A stretch of 64,000 bases of DNA from Hyperoodon ampullatus (taxonomy: Eukaryota; Chordata; Mammalia; Artiodactyla; Ziphiidae): assembly GCA_949752795.1 (NCBI GenBank), contig OX457061.1, positions 7,623,239 to 7,687,238 of the forward strand. Reading direction: 5' to 3'. The notes below the pieces were generated by a model. It had not been told where the DNA came from. It did not search any database and saw nothing but the letters and a program-made list of their open reading frames with translations. Below, in pieces: positions 1-13,600 of this stretch. Every line of letters starts with the position of its first letter. The stretch's first letter is position 1. The position numbers and the translations under genes are program-made.

Positions 1-75
1 CTTGGTTCTATGTTTCTCCCTCCAGCATATAAACTCTATGAGGACATGGATTGCGTCTACTTTGTTCACTGTTTT

Positions 76-181
76 TTTTTTTTGGCAGCTTATGGGATCT
101 TAGTTCCCCAACCAGGGATTGAACCCGGCCATGAGCACTGAAAGCGTGGTGTCCTAACCACTGGACCGCCAGGGAATTCCC
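76..181 (-). mobile_element. CHR-type SINE, minimal form
   Basis: tRNA-Glu-like body only (~105 bp) with poly(T) at the left. Flanked by a TSD, TGTTCACTGTTTT, at 63-75 and 182-194. Confidence 0.9.
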
Positions 182-314
182 TGTTCACTGTTTTATCTAG
201 GACTAGAACAAAAGTGCTCAATAAGTATTTGGTGACTTCATGAATAAATGAATGAGGATAGATGCTAGAAGACTTTCAATTTATAAACTCATGTACTCTT
301 TAAAAAGTTTTACA

Positions 315-835
315 GGGACTTCCCTGGTGGCACAGTGGTTAAGAATCCGCCTGCCGATGCAGGGGACGTGGGTTCATACCCCGGTCCGGGAAGATCCCAC
401 ATGCCGCGGAGCAGCTGGGCCCGTGAGCCATGGCCACTGAGCCTGTGCGTCCGGAGCCCGTGCTCTGCAACGGGAGAGGCCACAACAGTGAGAGGCCCGC
501 GTACCAAAAAAAAAAAAAAAGAATCCGCCTGCCAATGCAGGAGACACGGGTTCAAGCCCTGGCCCAGGAAGATTCCCACATGCTGTGGAGCAGCTAAGCC
601 CGTGCGCCACAACTACTGAGCCTGTGCTCTAGAGCCTGCGAGCCACAACTACTGAGCCCACGAGCCACAACTACTGAAGCCTGCACACCCAGAGCCTATG
701 CTCCACAACAAGAGAAGCCACCGCCATAAGAAGCCTGCGCACCACAACGAACAGTAGCCTGCACTCACCGCAACTAGAAAAAGCCTGCGCGCAGCAACAA
801 AGACCCAACACAGCCAAAAATAAATAAATAAAAAT
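315..835 (+). mobile_element. CHR-type SINE, long form, interrupted by a nested SINE
   Basis: Head at 315-355 and body at 519-835, ending in AAATAAATAAATAAAA. Repeated CCACAACTACTGA modules are typical of the long form. Confidence 0.9.
356..518 (+). mobile_element. Short-form SINE nested in the long SINE
   Basis: 5'-truncated short-form element (starts GATGCAGGGGAC) ending in poly(A), inserted into the long SINE with a perfect 15-bp TSD, AAGAATCCGCCTGCC, at 341-355 and 519-533. Confidence 0.88.
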
Positions 836-1103
836 TAAAAAAAGAAAAAGTTTTACAAAACATGCATTGTTTTTCTAATAAAAAAATAAAGTCAAATAAA
901 CTAATTAAAATAGTGCTATTCTTTTTTCAAGAGGCTGTTAAGGTCAATCTTCTCAGTATAACCTTATCTGACAACAAAGATCATCTTCAAATTTTGGAGA
1001 AGTAAATGGAAGCCAGGAAAGCCCAGGTAATTTTCCCAAAGTCACATGTAAAATAGAAGAGGTAGGATTTGAAACCAGATTTGACTTTAGAGAGCTTACT
1101 CTT

Positions 1104-1319
1104 TCTTTCTTTCTTTCTTTTTTTTTTGCGGTACGTGGGCCTCTCACTGCTGTGGCCTCTCCCGTTGTGGAGCACAGGCTCCGGACGCACAGGCTCAGCG
1201 GCCATGGCTCACGGGCCCAGCCGCTCCGCGGCATGTGGGATCCTCCCGGACCGGGGCACGAACCCGTGTCCCCTGCATCGGCAGGCGGACTCTCAACCAC
1301 TGCGCCACCAGGGAAGCCC
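1104..1319 (-). mobile_element. CHR-type SINE, short form
   Basis: Perfect 16-bp TSD TAGAGAGCTTACTCTT at 1,088-1,103 and 1,320-1,335. Lies in the GLE1 intron, 170 bp beyond exon 3. Confidence 0.95.
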
Positions 1320-1492
1320 TAGAGAGCTTACTCTTGACTGCTATGTTATGCTATCTCCCCAGCTGAATCAGAGCTACTAGTAGGTGGGGCATGATGATTA
1401 TTAGTACATGGTGGACATTCATAATCCCTGAGGAACTGCATTTAAACGTGGCTCCCTAGGGTCACGCCTGTCTTACTTCAAGGGTTACTTAC

Positions 1493-1603
1493 TGCTCCTT
1501 TCGTTCTGTGCAGCAGCTCATACATTCGGATGCAGCCTTCCACTTTGATCCCCCGGGAGGACTGAAGTACCACAGGTTCTGTATGCTGAGACTCATATTT
1601 GTC
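1493..1603 (-). CDS. GLE1: GLE1 coding exon 3
   Basis: Encodes residues 108-144: [21 protein letters not shown], then [12 protein letters not shown]. Acceptor TGTATAG|GAC and donor GCA|GTAAGT; 111 nt in phase 0. The next exon (the coiled coil starting with the LWQEEQ region in mammals) is not found to its left, so it lies outside the window. Confidence 0.95.
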
Positions 1604-4600
1604 CTATACAGACAGAAGATGGAAAAATTAAGCTTTTAAGACGGTAAAGTTGGTGTTATTCAATCTGAACAAAAATCATATCCTTACTTATGAACAACCA
1701 ATAACAACAACAAAACAATATATGTTAGAACCAGTGTGCTTTTCATGATATTGACCTTATTCTAATTGGTTTCCTTAATAAAGTGGATGTTTTTGCTTTG
1801 GACAGTTTTTTGTATTTTTTTTGCTTGCTCATTTGTTTTGATTTGTCCAGCACATTTTCCCCATTTCTTCTAATAAGTGGCCGTTTTTGCTGGGTTGGTT
1901 TGGATGGAGAAACCCCAGCCCACATCCCCGATTCTTCCACGCCCCCTAGCGTCAGGGGTCACTAAGCATGTGACCAGCCTGGTAATCAAAGTATTCTATC
2001 CCCCTGTACCCAGTATCTACTTCAGGAATGAGGCTTATGACCTAAGCTAAGCCAGAGTCCATCTCTGAATTTTCCTGATGGAGCTATTTGGTATGGCTTT
2101 CTCTTATTCTGGAGATGCTAAGCTAAGAAGACATGTTTCTAGGGCTACTAAGAGACATCCTGCCAGACAGTCTATCTGAAAGATGAAACCAAGACGAGTT
2201 AGGCAGAATTGAGAAATGGTGAAGCAAAGCCCTGGGTCTGAGTCACTGAATCAAGTGAGAAATAATATCAAGGACAGACAAGCAGAAAATAGATCCTCTA
2301 GATCTAATTGATTCGAAATGCACTCCTACATTTCCGTTATATGAGCTAATTAATTTCTCCCCTGACTCCCTTGTTTTGCTTAAGCTAGTTTAAACTGGGT
2401 TTCTGTTACTTAAACATCAAAAATTTGTAAATGATACAATTCATTATATAAAGCCATCCAAAACTTTACTTAAACCTCAAGAATTACGGAATTTTATACC
2501 TGGAGAGGACCTTGGCAATTTAGTCCAGTACCAGATTTACAGATGAAGAAACTGAGGCCTAAGGAGGGAAAGATGCCTGAGGGCATGCCACACTATTGGC
2601 AGGATCAGAACTAGAAACTGCTGCCTCTGAGAAGCTGCTCATAGGAACTTAATTTTTTTTTTTAATTTTGAAATAATTATAATTTACAGGAAGTTGGAAA
2701 CAGTAAATTGACGGTACGAGCCACAGAACTTATTCAGATTTCACCAGGTTTTACAGGAATTCGTTTGGGTACGTGTATAGTTTTATGCAATTTTATCACA
2801 TGTGTAACCACCATCACAAAGTACAGAACTGTTCCATCACCATAAAGCTTCCTTGTGCCACACCTTTATATCGCTAATCTGTTCTCCATCTCTATAATGA
2901 TAGAATTTCAAGAACGTTAAATAAATGGAACCATACAGCACATAATCTTTTGAGACTGACTTTTTCACTTCGTATAATGCCTCTGAGATCCTACGTTGTT
3001 GCATATTATCAAGGACTTGTTCCTTTTTATTGCCAGTAGTATTCCATGATAGAGATGTACCAGTTTGTTTAACCATTCATCTGTTGAAAGACATTTCACT
3101 GTTTCCAGCTTGGGATATAATAAATAAAGCTCCTATGATCACTGGTATACAGATTTTTATGTAAATATAAGTTTTGATTTCTCTGGGAAAAATGCCCAAG
3201 AATGCAATTGCTAGGTCATATAGTTAAGTACCTATTTAGTTTTATAAGAAACTGAGCCAAACTGTTTTCAAACTGCCTGTACCATTCCACATTTCCACCC
3301 AAAATACATGAGTGATCCAGATTCTCCACATCATTGTCAGCATTTGGTGGTGTCACTATTTTTTATTTTAACCATTCTGATAGGTGTGTAGTGCTACTTC
3401 GTCCTGGTTTTAATTTGCATTTCTTTAATGGCTAATGATGGTGAACATATTTTCATGTACTTATATTGTCTATATATTGTCTTAGGTGAAATGTCTGTTC
3501 ATATCTTTTGCTCATTTTCTAATTGAAGGTTAGAAAGTTTTTGTTTAACCTTTGAGTTTTAAGAGTTTTAAAAATATATTCTAAATATATAGTCTCGATA
3601 TATATTTTAAATATATTCTAGATACATAAACCTTTGTCAGATACGTCGTTTGCAACTACTTTCTCTCAGTCAGTAGCTTGTCTGATCATCCTCTTCACAA
3701 GGTCATTCACTGAGCCACGCTTTTCATTTGATGAGGTCCACTTTATTAATTTTTCCTTCTATGGATTAAGTTTTTTTTGGTTTTTTTTTTGCGGTACGCG
3801 GGCCCCTCACTGTTGTGGCCTCTCCCGCCGCGGAGCACAGGCTCTGGACGCGCAGGCCCAGCGGCCATGGCTCACGGGCCCAGCCGCTCTGCGGCATGTG
3901 GGATCCTCCCAGACCGGGGCACGAACCCGTGTCCCCTGCATCGGCAGGCAGACTCTCAACCACTGCACCACCAGGGAAGCCCGATTAAGTTTTTAGTGTC
4001 AAATCTAAAAACTCTTCACCTAGTCCTAGGTTCTGATTATGCTTTTTTTTTTCCCTAAAGGTCTTATAGTTTTACATTTAAGTTCATGATCATTTTGAGT
4101 TAATTTTTATGTAAGTTGTAAAGTTTAGGCTAAAGTTCATTTTTGTGTCTATGATGTTCAATTGCTAGAAATATTTTTTAAAGACTAATATTTTGAAAGA
4201 TGAAGTGTGAAATATAAACTAAAAAGTAAACTTTTTATGTATGTAATCATGCAGTCTTTCATAATATGAATAATCATCTCTGTCCTGTATTATTCTTTAG
4301 GATTATTATTTACTGTACAATAAATTCTTTCTTATTGTGAATAACTCTTGCAAAGACATTTCTCCAAAGAAGATATACAAATGGCTAATAAGCACATGAA
4401 AATATGCTCAACATCACTAATCATTTAGGGAAATGCAAATCAAAACCAGTGATACACTTCATGCCCACTAGGATGGCTTTTGTAAAACAAAACAAAATAA
4501 AAACAAACAAACAAACAAAAACAACCCAGCAAATAACAAATGTTAGCAAAGATGTGGAGAAACTGAAACCCTTGTGCATTGTTAGTAGGAATGTAAAATG

Positions 4601-7600
4601 ATACAGCCGCTGTGGAAAACAATATGATGGTTCCTCAAAAATTTAAACATAGAATTACCACATGATCCATCAATTCTACTTCTGGGTACATACCCCAAAG
4701 AATTGAAAACAGGTACTCAAACTAATACATGTACATGCATATTCATAGCAGCACTAGTCACCAATAGCCAAAAGGTGGAAGCAAGCTAAACATCCAGTGA
4801 CAGATGAATGAATAAACAAAACGTGGTACACACAGTGGAATATTATTCAGCCTTAAAAGGAAGGAAATTCTGACACATGCGACAACATGGATGAACCTTG
4901 AAGACATTATGCTAAGTGAAATAAACCAGTCACAAAATGACAAACATTACATGATTCCACTTATATGAAGTACCTAAAATGGTCAAATTCATAGACAGAA
5001 AGTAGAATGGTGGTTGCTAGGGACTGGGGGTAGGGGGAAATAAGGATTGATTGATTGATTGATTTATGGCTGCATTGGGTCTTCATTGCTGTGCGCGGCC
5101 TTTCTCTAGTTGTGGTGAGTGGGGGCTACTCTTCGTTGTGGCACACAGACTTCTCATTGCGGTGGCTTCTCTTGTTGTGGAGCATGAGCTCTAGGCGCGT
5201 GGGCTTCAGTAGCTGTGGCATGCAGGCTCAGTAGTTGTGGCTCGCAGGCTCTAGAGAGCAGGCTCAGTAGTTGTGGCACACAGGCTTAGCTGCTCCATGG
5301 CATGTAGTATCTTCCCACACCAGGGATCGAACCTGTGTCCCCTGCCTTGGCAGGCGGATTCTTAACCACTGCACCACCAGGGAAGTCCTGGAGTTATTGA
5401 TTAATGAGTGTAGTGTTTTTAGTTTTAGATGATGAAAAAGTTCTGGAGATGGATAATGGTGATGGCCACACAACACTAGGAATGTACTTAATGCCACTGA
5501 ATTGTACTCTAAAAAATGGTTAAATGGTAAATTTTATGTCATGAATATTTTACAATTAAAAAAAGATTTAAAATTTTAAAAAATGTTCATACCCTTTTAT
5601 CTTTGACGCCAGTCAAATCATTTGGGCATTTATTTTAAGATATTAGCTAGAAGACATATTTTAAGATTAAAAACGGAAAAATCTCTCTGCAGAAAGTTTC
5701 TCAGTGTAATATCTTTAAAAGCAATGAAATGGAAAAATATAAATGCCTAATAATAAAGGAGCAGTTTAATAAATTACAGGATATTACATATCCTCTAAGT
5801 AGACATTTACAAAGGTGGAAATTATGTGAACAAATAATTCAAATAGTTCATGAACAAAATAAAGTTAGGAAGGAAAAGCAGAACATGAGAGTGCACGTAC
5901 AACTTAATTATGCCAAGGTACAAGGATGCAGGCACATGAAACTGGAAAGGAGTAACTGATGACTGAAATGATGAAACCATAGGGAGATTTAACTTATTCC
6001 TTTTGTTGAATTGATAATATATTTTCAGTAAACAAAAGTCTGCAGTGAGTATGAACAAAAAGAACAAAGAACTTTGTCTTTTGGAAGCTAAATGTGAAAA
6101 ATGTAATCTCTACCTTTCTAAAAAGTTGCCTAGTCTTATTGTGCTGGCACAAAAATCTAAAACTTGAAAAAGCACAATAGTGCTTAGAAGTTTAGAAGAC
6201 TTTTTTTCTATTAACTCTTTACATTCTAGGCCAAATACTTACTTGTTATACTTTACTTTGATCCAGAGAGGATTTAATGCAGCTTATAAAGGGACATAAA
6301 ACATAACAACAGGACTTCCCTGGTGGTGCAGTGGTTAAGAATCCTCCTGCCGGTGCAGGGGACATGGGTTTGAGCCCTGGTCCAGGAAGATCCCACATGC
6401 CACGGAGCAACTAAGCCTGTGCACCAAAACCACTGAGCCTGTGCTCTAGAGCCTGCAAGCCACAACTACTGAAGCCCGCATGCCTAGAGCGTATGCTCCG
6501 CAACAAGAGAAGTCACTGCAATGAGAAGCCCGCACACCGCAACAAAGAGTAGCCCCCGCTCGTTGCAACTAGAGAAAACCCGTGTGCAGCAACTAAGACC
6601 CAATGCAGCCATAAATAAATAAATAAATACCTCTAGAGATACATAGAAAGAGAAGAGAAGAGAAAAGAGAAGAGCAGAGAAGAGCACCGGCAACAATGTA
6701 ACTGTTTTAAGTGGGAGAAACAAAGGCAGGAACAAAATAGAGCCAGAAAGAAGGTAAAAACTCATACAGAAGCAACAATAAGGTATGTAAATCTAAGAGC
6801 AAATATAAAATTCACTCTAAGCTTTCCAGCAGCCAACAACAAAAAGGGAGACTTTGTTGAGTTAAACAGATGCAATGCTCATGAGAAAAAATCCACTTGC
6901 TCATGAAATTAATTACTATTCTTGGTACTAAGAATAGAGAGGAATTTCTCTCTCTGGGTCTTCATAAAGAGAACACTGGGTGATGTGGAAAACACTGTCG
7001 CTACAAACAGCTACAAGAATTCGAAGACGCAACCATTATTTTCTCCAGAGTAAGGTCACTGTAGTATGACAATGTTAAACACTTCAACTTTGCAGCCACC
7101 ATCGTCTTTTGTCTTAAGCTGATCAAAAGCCTTACCTTGGTTCCATTTGGTGTTGCTGAGGAGGCTGGTGAGAAGGCAGGGTCTCTGACAGGAGATTTGG
7201 GAACAAATGAAGGCTGGCCGAGGGCTGAAGTAGATCTAGGGGATGTTGAAGTCTCAGAGGGAGGTGGGTTCTCTTGCATATGGGGTAGGACATGATCTAC
7301 TACCCATCCAGAGTAAGAAGACAGCTTGGGAAGAGACAGACATTCTTCTAAAACATCCTAGAGGGAAGAAGAAGGTTAAGCTCAACTTGAACGTCAACTG
7401 ATCTAAGCAATCAAAAATAATTTCATCCTTATAATCCACTACATGCTTTACTGAAAATCTAAGAAGGCCTAAATAAATAAATACATACATACATACATAC
7501 ATACCAAAGACCCAAAGTAACTGTATTAACAATCAGAGATGAAGAGAAAGTACAGTAGCTTCTTTTTTTTTTTTTTAACAGTAGCTTCTTGATAATGACC

Positions 7601-10600
7601 TTGATTATTATCCTTTTATTTATTTTTATTTATTTATTTATTTTTCTTGCGTTACGCGGGCCTCTCCCTGTTGTGGCCTCTCTCGTTGCGGAGCACAGGC
7701 TCCGGACGCGCAGGCTCAGTGGCCAGGGCTCACGGGCCCAGCCCCTCCGCGGCATGTGGGATCTTCCCGGACCGGGGCACAAACCCGTGTCCCCTGCATT
7801 GGCAGGCGGACTCTCAACCACTGCGCCACCAGGGAAGCCCTATTATCCTTTTAGAGTATCAGACTAAATAACCCTAACTACAGAAAAAGGAACAATGCAC
7901 AAAGATGGTCATTAAAGCAGATTTGAAAGCAATCTAAAACGTTGTAACAGAAAAGAACTTGAAAGGAATTTTGAAGTAAACTATGGTACACACACTCAGT
8001 GAATATTAGTCATTTAAAAATGCCAATTGTGAATCCTATGTAAGGTTCAAATTTTTCCAGTTTTATTGAAAAATAATTGACATACACCACTGTAAAAGTT
8101 TAAGGCGTAAACACGATGGTTTGATTTTTATATATTGTAAAATGATTAAGTAGGTTCAGCTAACAACATCCATCTTCTCATATAGATATAATCAAAAGAA
8201 AGAAAAAAGGAAAAAAAATTTCTTCTTGTGATGAGACTCTCAGCATGTACTCTCCTAACTTTCCTATATATGGTATAGCTGTGTTAGCTAACAGTCGCCA
8301 AGTTGTATATTACATCCCTAGTACTTATCTATCTTATAACTGGAAGTTTCTATTTTTTGATGAACTTACTCCATTTCCTCCTCCCCCAAGATTCAATTTT
8401 AAGCGCAAAAACAAGAGTATAAATAAATATGTCTACAATGATATAAAATAAATACAAATAAATACCCTAACAAATTTGAAGGAAATATACCAGAAGTTAA
8501 GCTTGGGAGATCAGTGACATATTTCTACTTGTTCTAATTTTCTGTATTTAATTTCTAAATGAACGTTATGCTTTTTAAAATGAAAATAAGCAAATAAAAA
8601 ATAGGCATAGAAAAGTGCTTACTAGGGACTTCCCTGGTGGTGCAGTGGTTAAGAAGCTACCTGCCAATGCAGGGCACATGGGTTTGATCCCTAGTCCAGA
8701 AGATCCCACATGCTGCGGAGCAACTAAGCCCATGCACCACAACTACTGAGTCTGCACTCTAGAGCCTGTGGGCCACAACTACTGAAGCCCGTGCGCCTAG
8801 AGCCCGTGCTCCACAACAAGAGAATCCACCACAATGAGAAGCCCACACACTGCAAAGAAGAGTAGCCCCCCGCTCGCAGCAACTAGAGAAAGCCCGCGCC
8901 CAGCAACGAAGACCCAACACAGCCAAAAGTAAATAAATGAATTAATTAATTAAAAAGAAAAGTGGTTACTGATGTAAGAGCCAATGGCTTAAATAAAATA
9001 GGTTCTACAATATAAAGACCATAAAACAAGTCCCAGACACTCTCCAATATGTGTGTGGAGTTGTTCAACTGTACCAGTTATCTATTATCTCTATGTGTTT
9101 GGTGTACAGTGCTCTAAACCAAAGAAATGTATACCACTTAACTGTAGTTAAAGTATACAGCAAATTTTGGCTGAGAACTTCCACTTACCTGCATAACCAT
9201 GGGCAAATTACCTAACCTCTCTGTGCCTAAACTTCATTTCTTCTGAAATGGAATAACAGGGGATCTACCTCAAAACGTTTGGGGAGAGAATTAAAGGAGT
9301 AATAGATATAAAGAACTCAGCACAGTACCTGGCACATAATAGCTACTCAAAAATCACAAGCTATTATGTTACGTAAATCAGTGGGTCTCCAGCAGGGACA
9401 ATTTTACTCCCCAGATGACTGGGAGGGTAATGTCTGGAGACATTTTTGGTTGTCACGACTGGGAGGATACAACTGGCATTTACTGGGTAGAGGCCAGGGA
9501 TGCTGTTTAACACCCTACAATGCCCAATACAGCAACAGCAGCCCCTACCACAAAGAATTATCTGGCTGAGCCCAAAATGTCAATGATGCTACGGCTGAGA
9601 AATACTGATCTAGAGTGTGTATACAATAAACAGATATTCAACCCATGGGGAATAATCTAGACATAGAAGCAAACAGGCTGTATGCACACTTTATACAGTG
9701 ACAAGGCTCATTTTAAAGACATATTGGAAATAATGTTGAGGCAACAACTTTTTTTTTAAAACTGAAGTGTAGTTGATTTACAATGCTGTGTTAGTTTCTG
9801 GTATACAGCAAAGTGATTCAGATACACATATCTGAATATATATATGTACTTTTCCATATTCCTTTCATTATGGTTTATTACAGGATATTGAATATAAATC
9901 CCTGTGGTATACAGTAGGGCCTTGTTGTTTATCTATTTTATATATAGTAGTCTGCTAATCCCAAACTCCTCATTTATCCCTCCCACCACCCCCTTTCTCC
10001 TTTCCTCTTTGGTAACCATAAATTTGTTTTCTATGTCTGAGTCTGTTTCTGTTTTGTAAATAAGTTCATTTGTGAGGTTCCCTGGTGGCGCAGTGGTTAA
10101 GAATCTGCCTGCCAAAGCAGGGGACACGGGTTCGAGCCCTGGTCCAGGAAGATCCCACATGCTGCGGAGCAACTAAGCCCGTGCGCCACAACTACTGAGC
10201 CTGCGCTCTAGAGCCCGTGAGCCACAACTACTGAGCCCATGTGTCACAACTACTGAAGCCCGTGCACCTAGAGCCCATGTGCCACAACTACTGAAGCCCG
10301 TGCGCCTAGAGCCCATGCTCCGCAACAATAGGAGCCACCGCATTGAGAAGCCCGCACACCACAATGAAGAGTAGCCCCCACTCGCCGCTACTAGAGAAAG
10401 CCCACGCGCAGCAATGAAGACCCAACGCAACCAAAAAAAAAAAAAAGTTCATTTGTATCATATTTTAGATTCCACTTGTGATATCATATGATATGTCTTT
10501 CTCTTTCTGGCTTACTTCACTTAGTCTGATAATGTCTAGGTCCATCCATGTTGCTGCAAATGGCATTATTTCATTCTTTTTATGGCTGAGTAGTAGTCCA

Positions 10601-13600
10601 TTGTATACATATACCACATCTTTATCTATTCATCTGTCAATGGACATTTAGGTTGCTTCCATCTCTTGGCTATTGTAAATAGTGCTACTAAGAACATTGG
10701 GGTGCATATATCTTTTCAAAAGGGAAGCCTCATACACTGAGGTGCAGTGTATGAGGCTTCCCTTTTCTCCACATCCTCTGCAGCATTTATTATTTGCAGA
10801 CTTTTTAATGATGGCCATTCTGACCAGTGTGAGGTGGTACCTCAGTGTAGTTCTGATTTGCATTTCTCTGATAATTAGTGACGTTGAGCATCTTTTCATG
10901 TGCCTATTGGCCATCTGTATGTCTTCTTTCAAGAAATGTCTTCTGCTCATTTTTGGAATGGGTTTGTTTTTGTTATTGAGTTGTACGAGCTGCTTGTATA
11001 TTTTGGAAATTAAGCCTTTGTCGGTTTCATCGTTTACAAATATTTTCTCCCAGTCTGTAGGTTGTCTTTGTTTTGTTTATGGTTTCCTTTGCTGTGCAAA
11101 AGCTTGTAAGTTTGATTAGGTCCCATTTGTTTATTTTTGCTTTATTTCTATTGCCTTGAAAGACTAAGAAAACACTACTATGATTTATGTCAGAGAATGT
11201 TTTGGTTATGTTTTCCTCTAGGAGTTTTATGGTGTCATGTCTTATATTTAAGTCTTTAAGCCATTTTGAGTTTATTTTTGTGTATGTTGTGAGGAAGTGT
11301 TCTAACTTCATTGATTCATATGCAGCTGTCCAACTTTCCCAACACCCTTCTGAAGAGACTGTCCTTTCTCCATTGTATATTCTTGCCTGCTTTGTTGAAG
11401 ATTAATTGACTGTAGGTGTGTGGGTTTATTTATGGTCTTATTCTGTTTCATTGATCCATATGTCTGTTTTTTGTTTGTTTGTTTGTTTTTGCAGTACGCA
11501 GGCCTCTCACTGTTGTGGCCTCTCCCGTTGTGGAGCACAGGCTCCGGACACGCAGGCTCAGCGGCCATGGCTCACGGGCCCAGCCCCTCTGCGGCATGTG
11601 GGATCTTCCCAGACCGGGGCACGAACCCATGTCCCCTGCATCAGCAGGCAGACTCTCAACCACTGCGCCACCAGGGAAGCTCCCATATGTCTGTTTTTGT
11701 CCCAGTATCACGCTGTTTTGATTACTGTAGCTTTGTTGTATTGTCTAAAGTCTGGGAGGGCTATGCCTTCAGTTTTGTTCTTTTTCCTTAGGATTACTTT
11801 GGCAATTCTGGGTCTTTTGTGCTTCCATATAAATTTTAGGATTACTTGTTCTAGTTCTGTGAAAAATGTCATGGGTAATTTGATAGGGATTGCAATAAAT
11901 CTGTAGATTGCTTTGGGTAGTATGGCTATTTTAATAATATTAATTTTTCCAATCCAAAAGCATGGGATATCTTTCCATTTCTTTGAATCATCTTCAATTT
12001 CCTTTCCTTTATTAGTGTTTTACAGTTCTCAGAATATAAGTCTTTCACCTCCTTGGTCAGGTTTATTTCTAAGGTTTTTTTGGGGGGAGGGGATGTGACT
12101 TTAAAAGTTTTTTTTTTAAACTTTCCCTTTCTGATATTTCATTGTTAGTGTAAAGAAACGCAACAGATTTCTGTATGTTAATCTCATATCCTGCTACCTT
12201 GCTAAATTTATTTATCAGTTCTAGTAAGTTTTTCTGTGGAGTCTTTATAGGGTTTTCTATAGATAGTACCACATAATCTGCATATAATAACAATTTTACC
12301 CCTTCCCTTCTGATTTGGATACCTTTTTATTTATTTCCCTTGTCTGACTGCTGTGGCTAGGACTTCCAATTCTATATTAGATAGGAGTGGTGAGAGGGGG
12401 CATCCTTGTCTTGCTCCAGATTTTAGCAGGAAGGCTTTCAGCTTTTCACCACCACTGAGTATTGTGTTGGCTGTGGGTCTGTCCCACAATAAAAGTAGCT
12501 TTATTTGTCCCATAATAAAAGTAGCTTTTATTATGTTGAGATATGTTACCTCTATACTCACTTTGGGAAGAGTTTTTATCATGAAAGGATGTTGAATTTG
12601 AGACAACTTTTTACTCTTTCTTTATGCCAAAATAAATTCCAGGAGCAAAGTTTCAAATGTAAAAAATAAACCCATACCCATAAAAAACACCATCAACGGA
12701 GAAAACAATTTCAACTGACAAACTAGAAAAAAGGATGCAATATATATCACAGATAAAGGAATATTATTATCCTTAATACATAAAGAACTTATAAAATATT
12801 GGCAAAACCCCAATAGAAAAATGAGCAAAAGACATAAACTGGCAAATATACACACACAAGGTTACAAGTAGTGTATCACAACTCACTGAATAAAATAGGA
12901 ACCCATGAGGATACTGATATAAACAATTAAACAGAAAGAACCCATGAGGATTCTGATATGAATAATTAAACAGAAGAGAAAAGAAAGCTCTTCCTTACAG
13001 TAGAATGCCAGCTAACAAAGGTAGGAATGGTAGCTATAAAGAAACACCATTTGTCTACATCACAGAAAAGACTGATTCAGGAAGAAATCACCAATAAATG
13101 CTAAGGGTGGAGGTTTGATAAGAAAAAAATATTTTGGTGTAACCTTGGACTACCTCCCAGCAAAATACTAAGAAGTTACAAAAGGGAAAATGATGAATTT
13201 TAAGTGAATTTTACGTGGAAATATCTGCAAGTTACCATTGTAACCAAGTGATCAAGGTGAGCATCACCAGTGCTGGGATGGGCTGAAGCATCTATGTATG
13301 ACTGATGTGACTTACTGAGAACACAGCATCATTTCTGTGGTATTCCTGCCAAGAATGCATAACCTGAGTCTACACCATACAGATTCATGCTGGAATTCAT
13401 CCTATAGAATGTAGGTATGTATTCTTTAAAACCGTCAAAGACATAAAGACAGAAATGCTTTAGAAGTGTTTCACATTTAAGTCTGAAGAGACATCATACC
13501 TGTAGCTAGATTACCAGCAACTCGGGAAGAGGAGCTATGCCTTAACTGTCTCTATATTCCCCCACCTGCGCGGTCTAGTACAGGGCTTTGCGAATCTTAG

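Larger units (their letters stand above)
9735..12600 (-). mobile_element. L1 fragment, 3' UTR and part of ORF2, disabled
   Basis: Continuous antisense L1 of about 2.3 kb excluding two SINEs (10,074-10,444 and 11,472-11,682). The reverse-transcriptase part is visible as [14 protein letters not shown], but the catalytic box reads YADY instead of the family's YADD, and stops interrupt the frame. It carries a 49-nt perfect hairpin at 10,718-10,766. Confidence 0.93.

Noticed and set aside
76..181. Possible tRNA-Glu gene
   Set aside because: The tRNA-like body is followed by poly(A) on its own strand and flanked by a target-site duplication; it is a SINE, like all similar hits.
10173..10430. Repetitive peptide-coding frame suggesting a repeat protein
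   Set aside because: It is the CACAACTACTGA module array of a long SINE read on the minus strand.
12069..12606. Reverse-transcriptase-like peptides in two frames
   Set aside because: They are fragments of the L1 ORF2 with stops and a damaged YADD box, not a domesticated gene.
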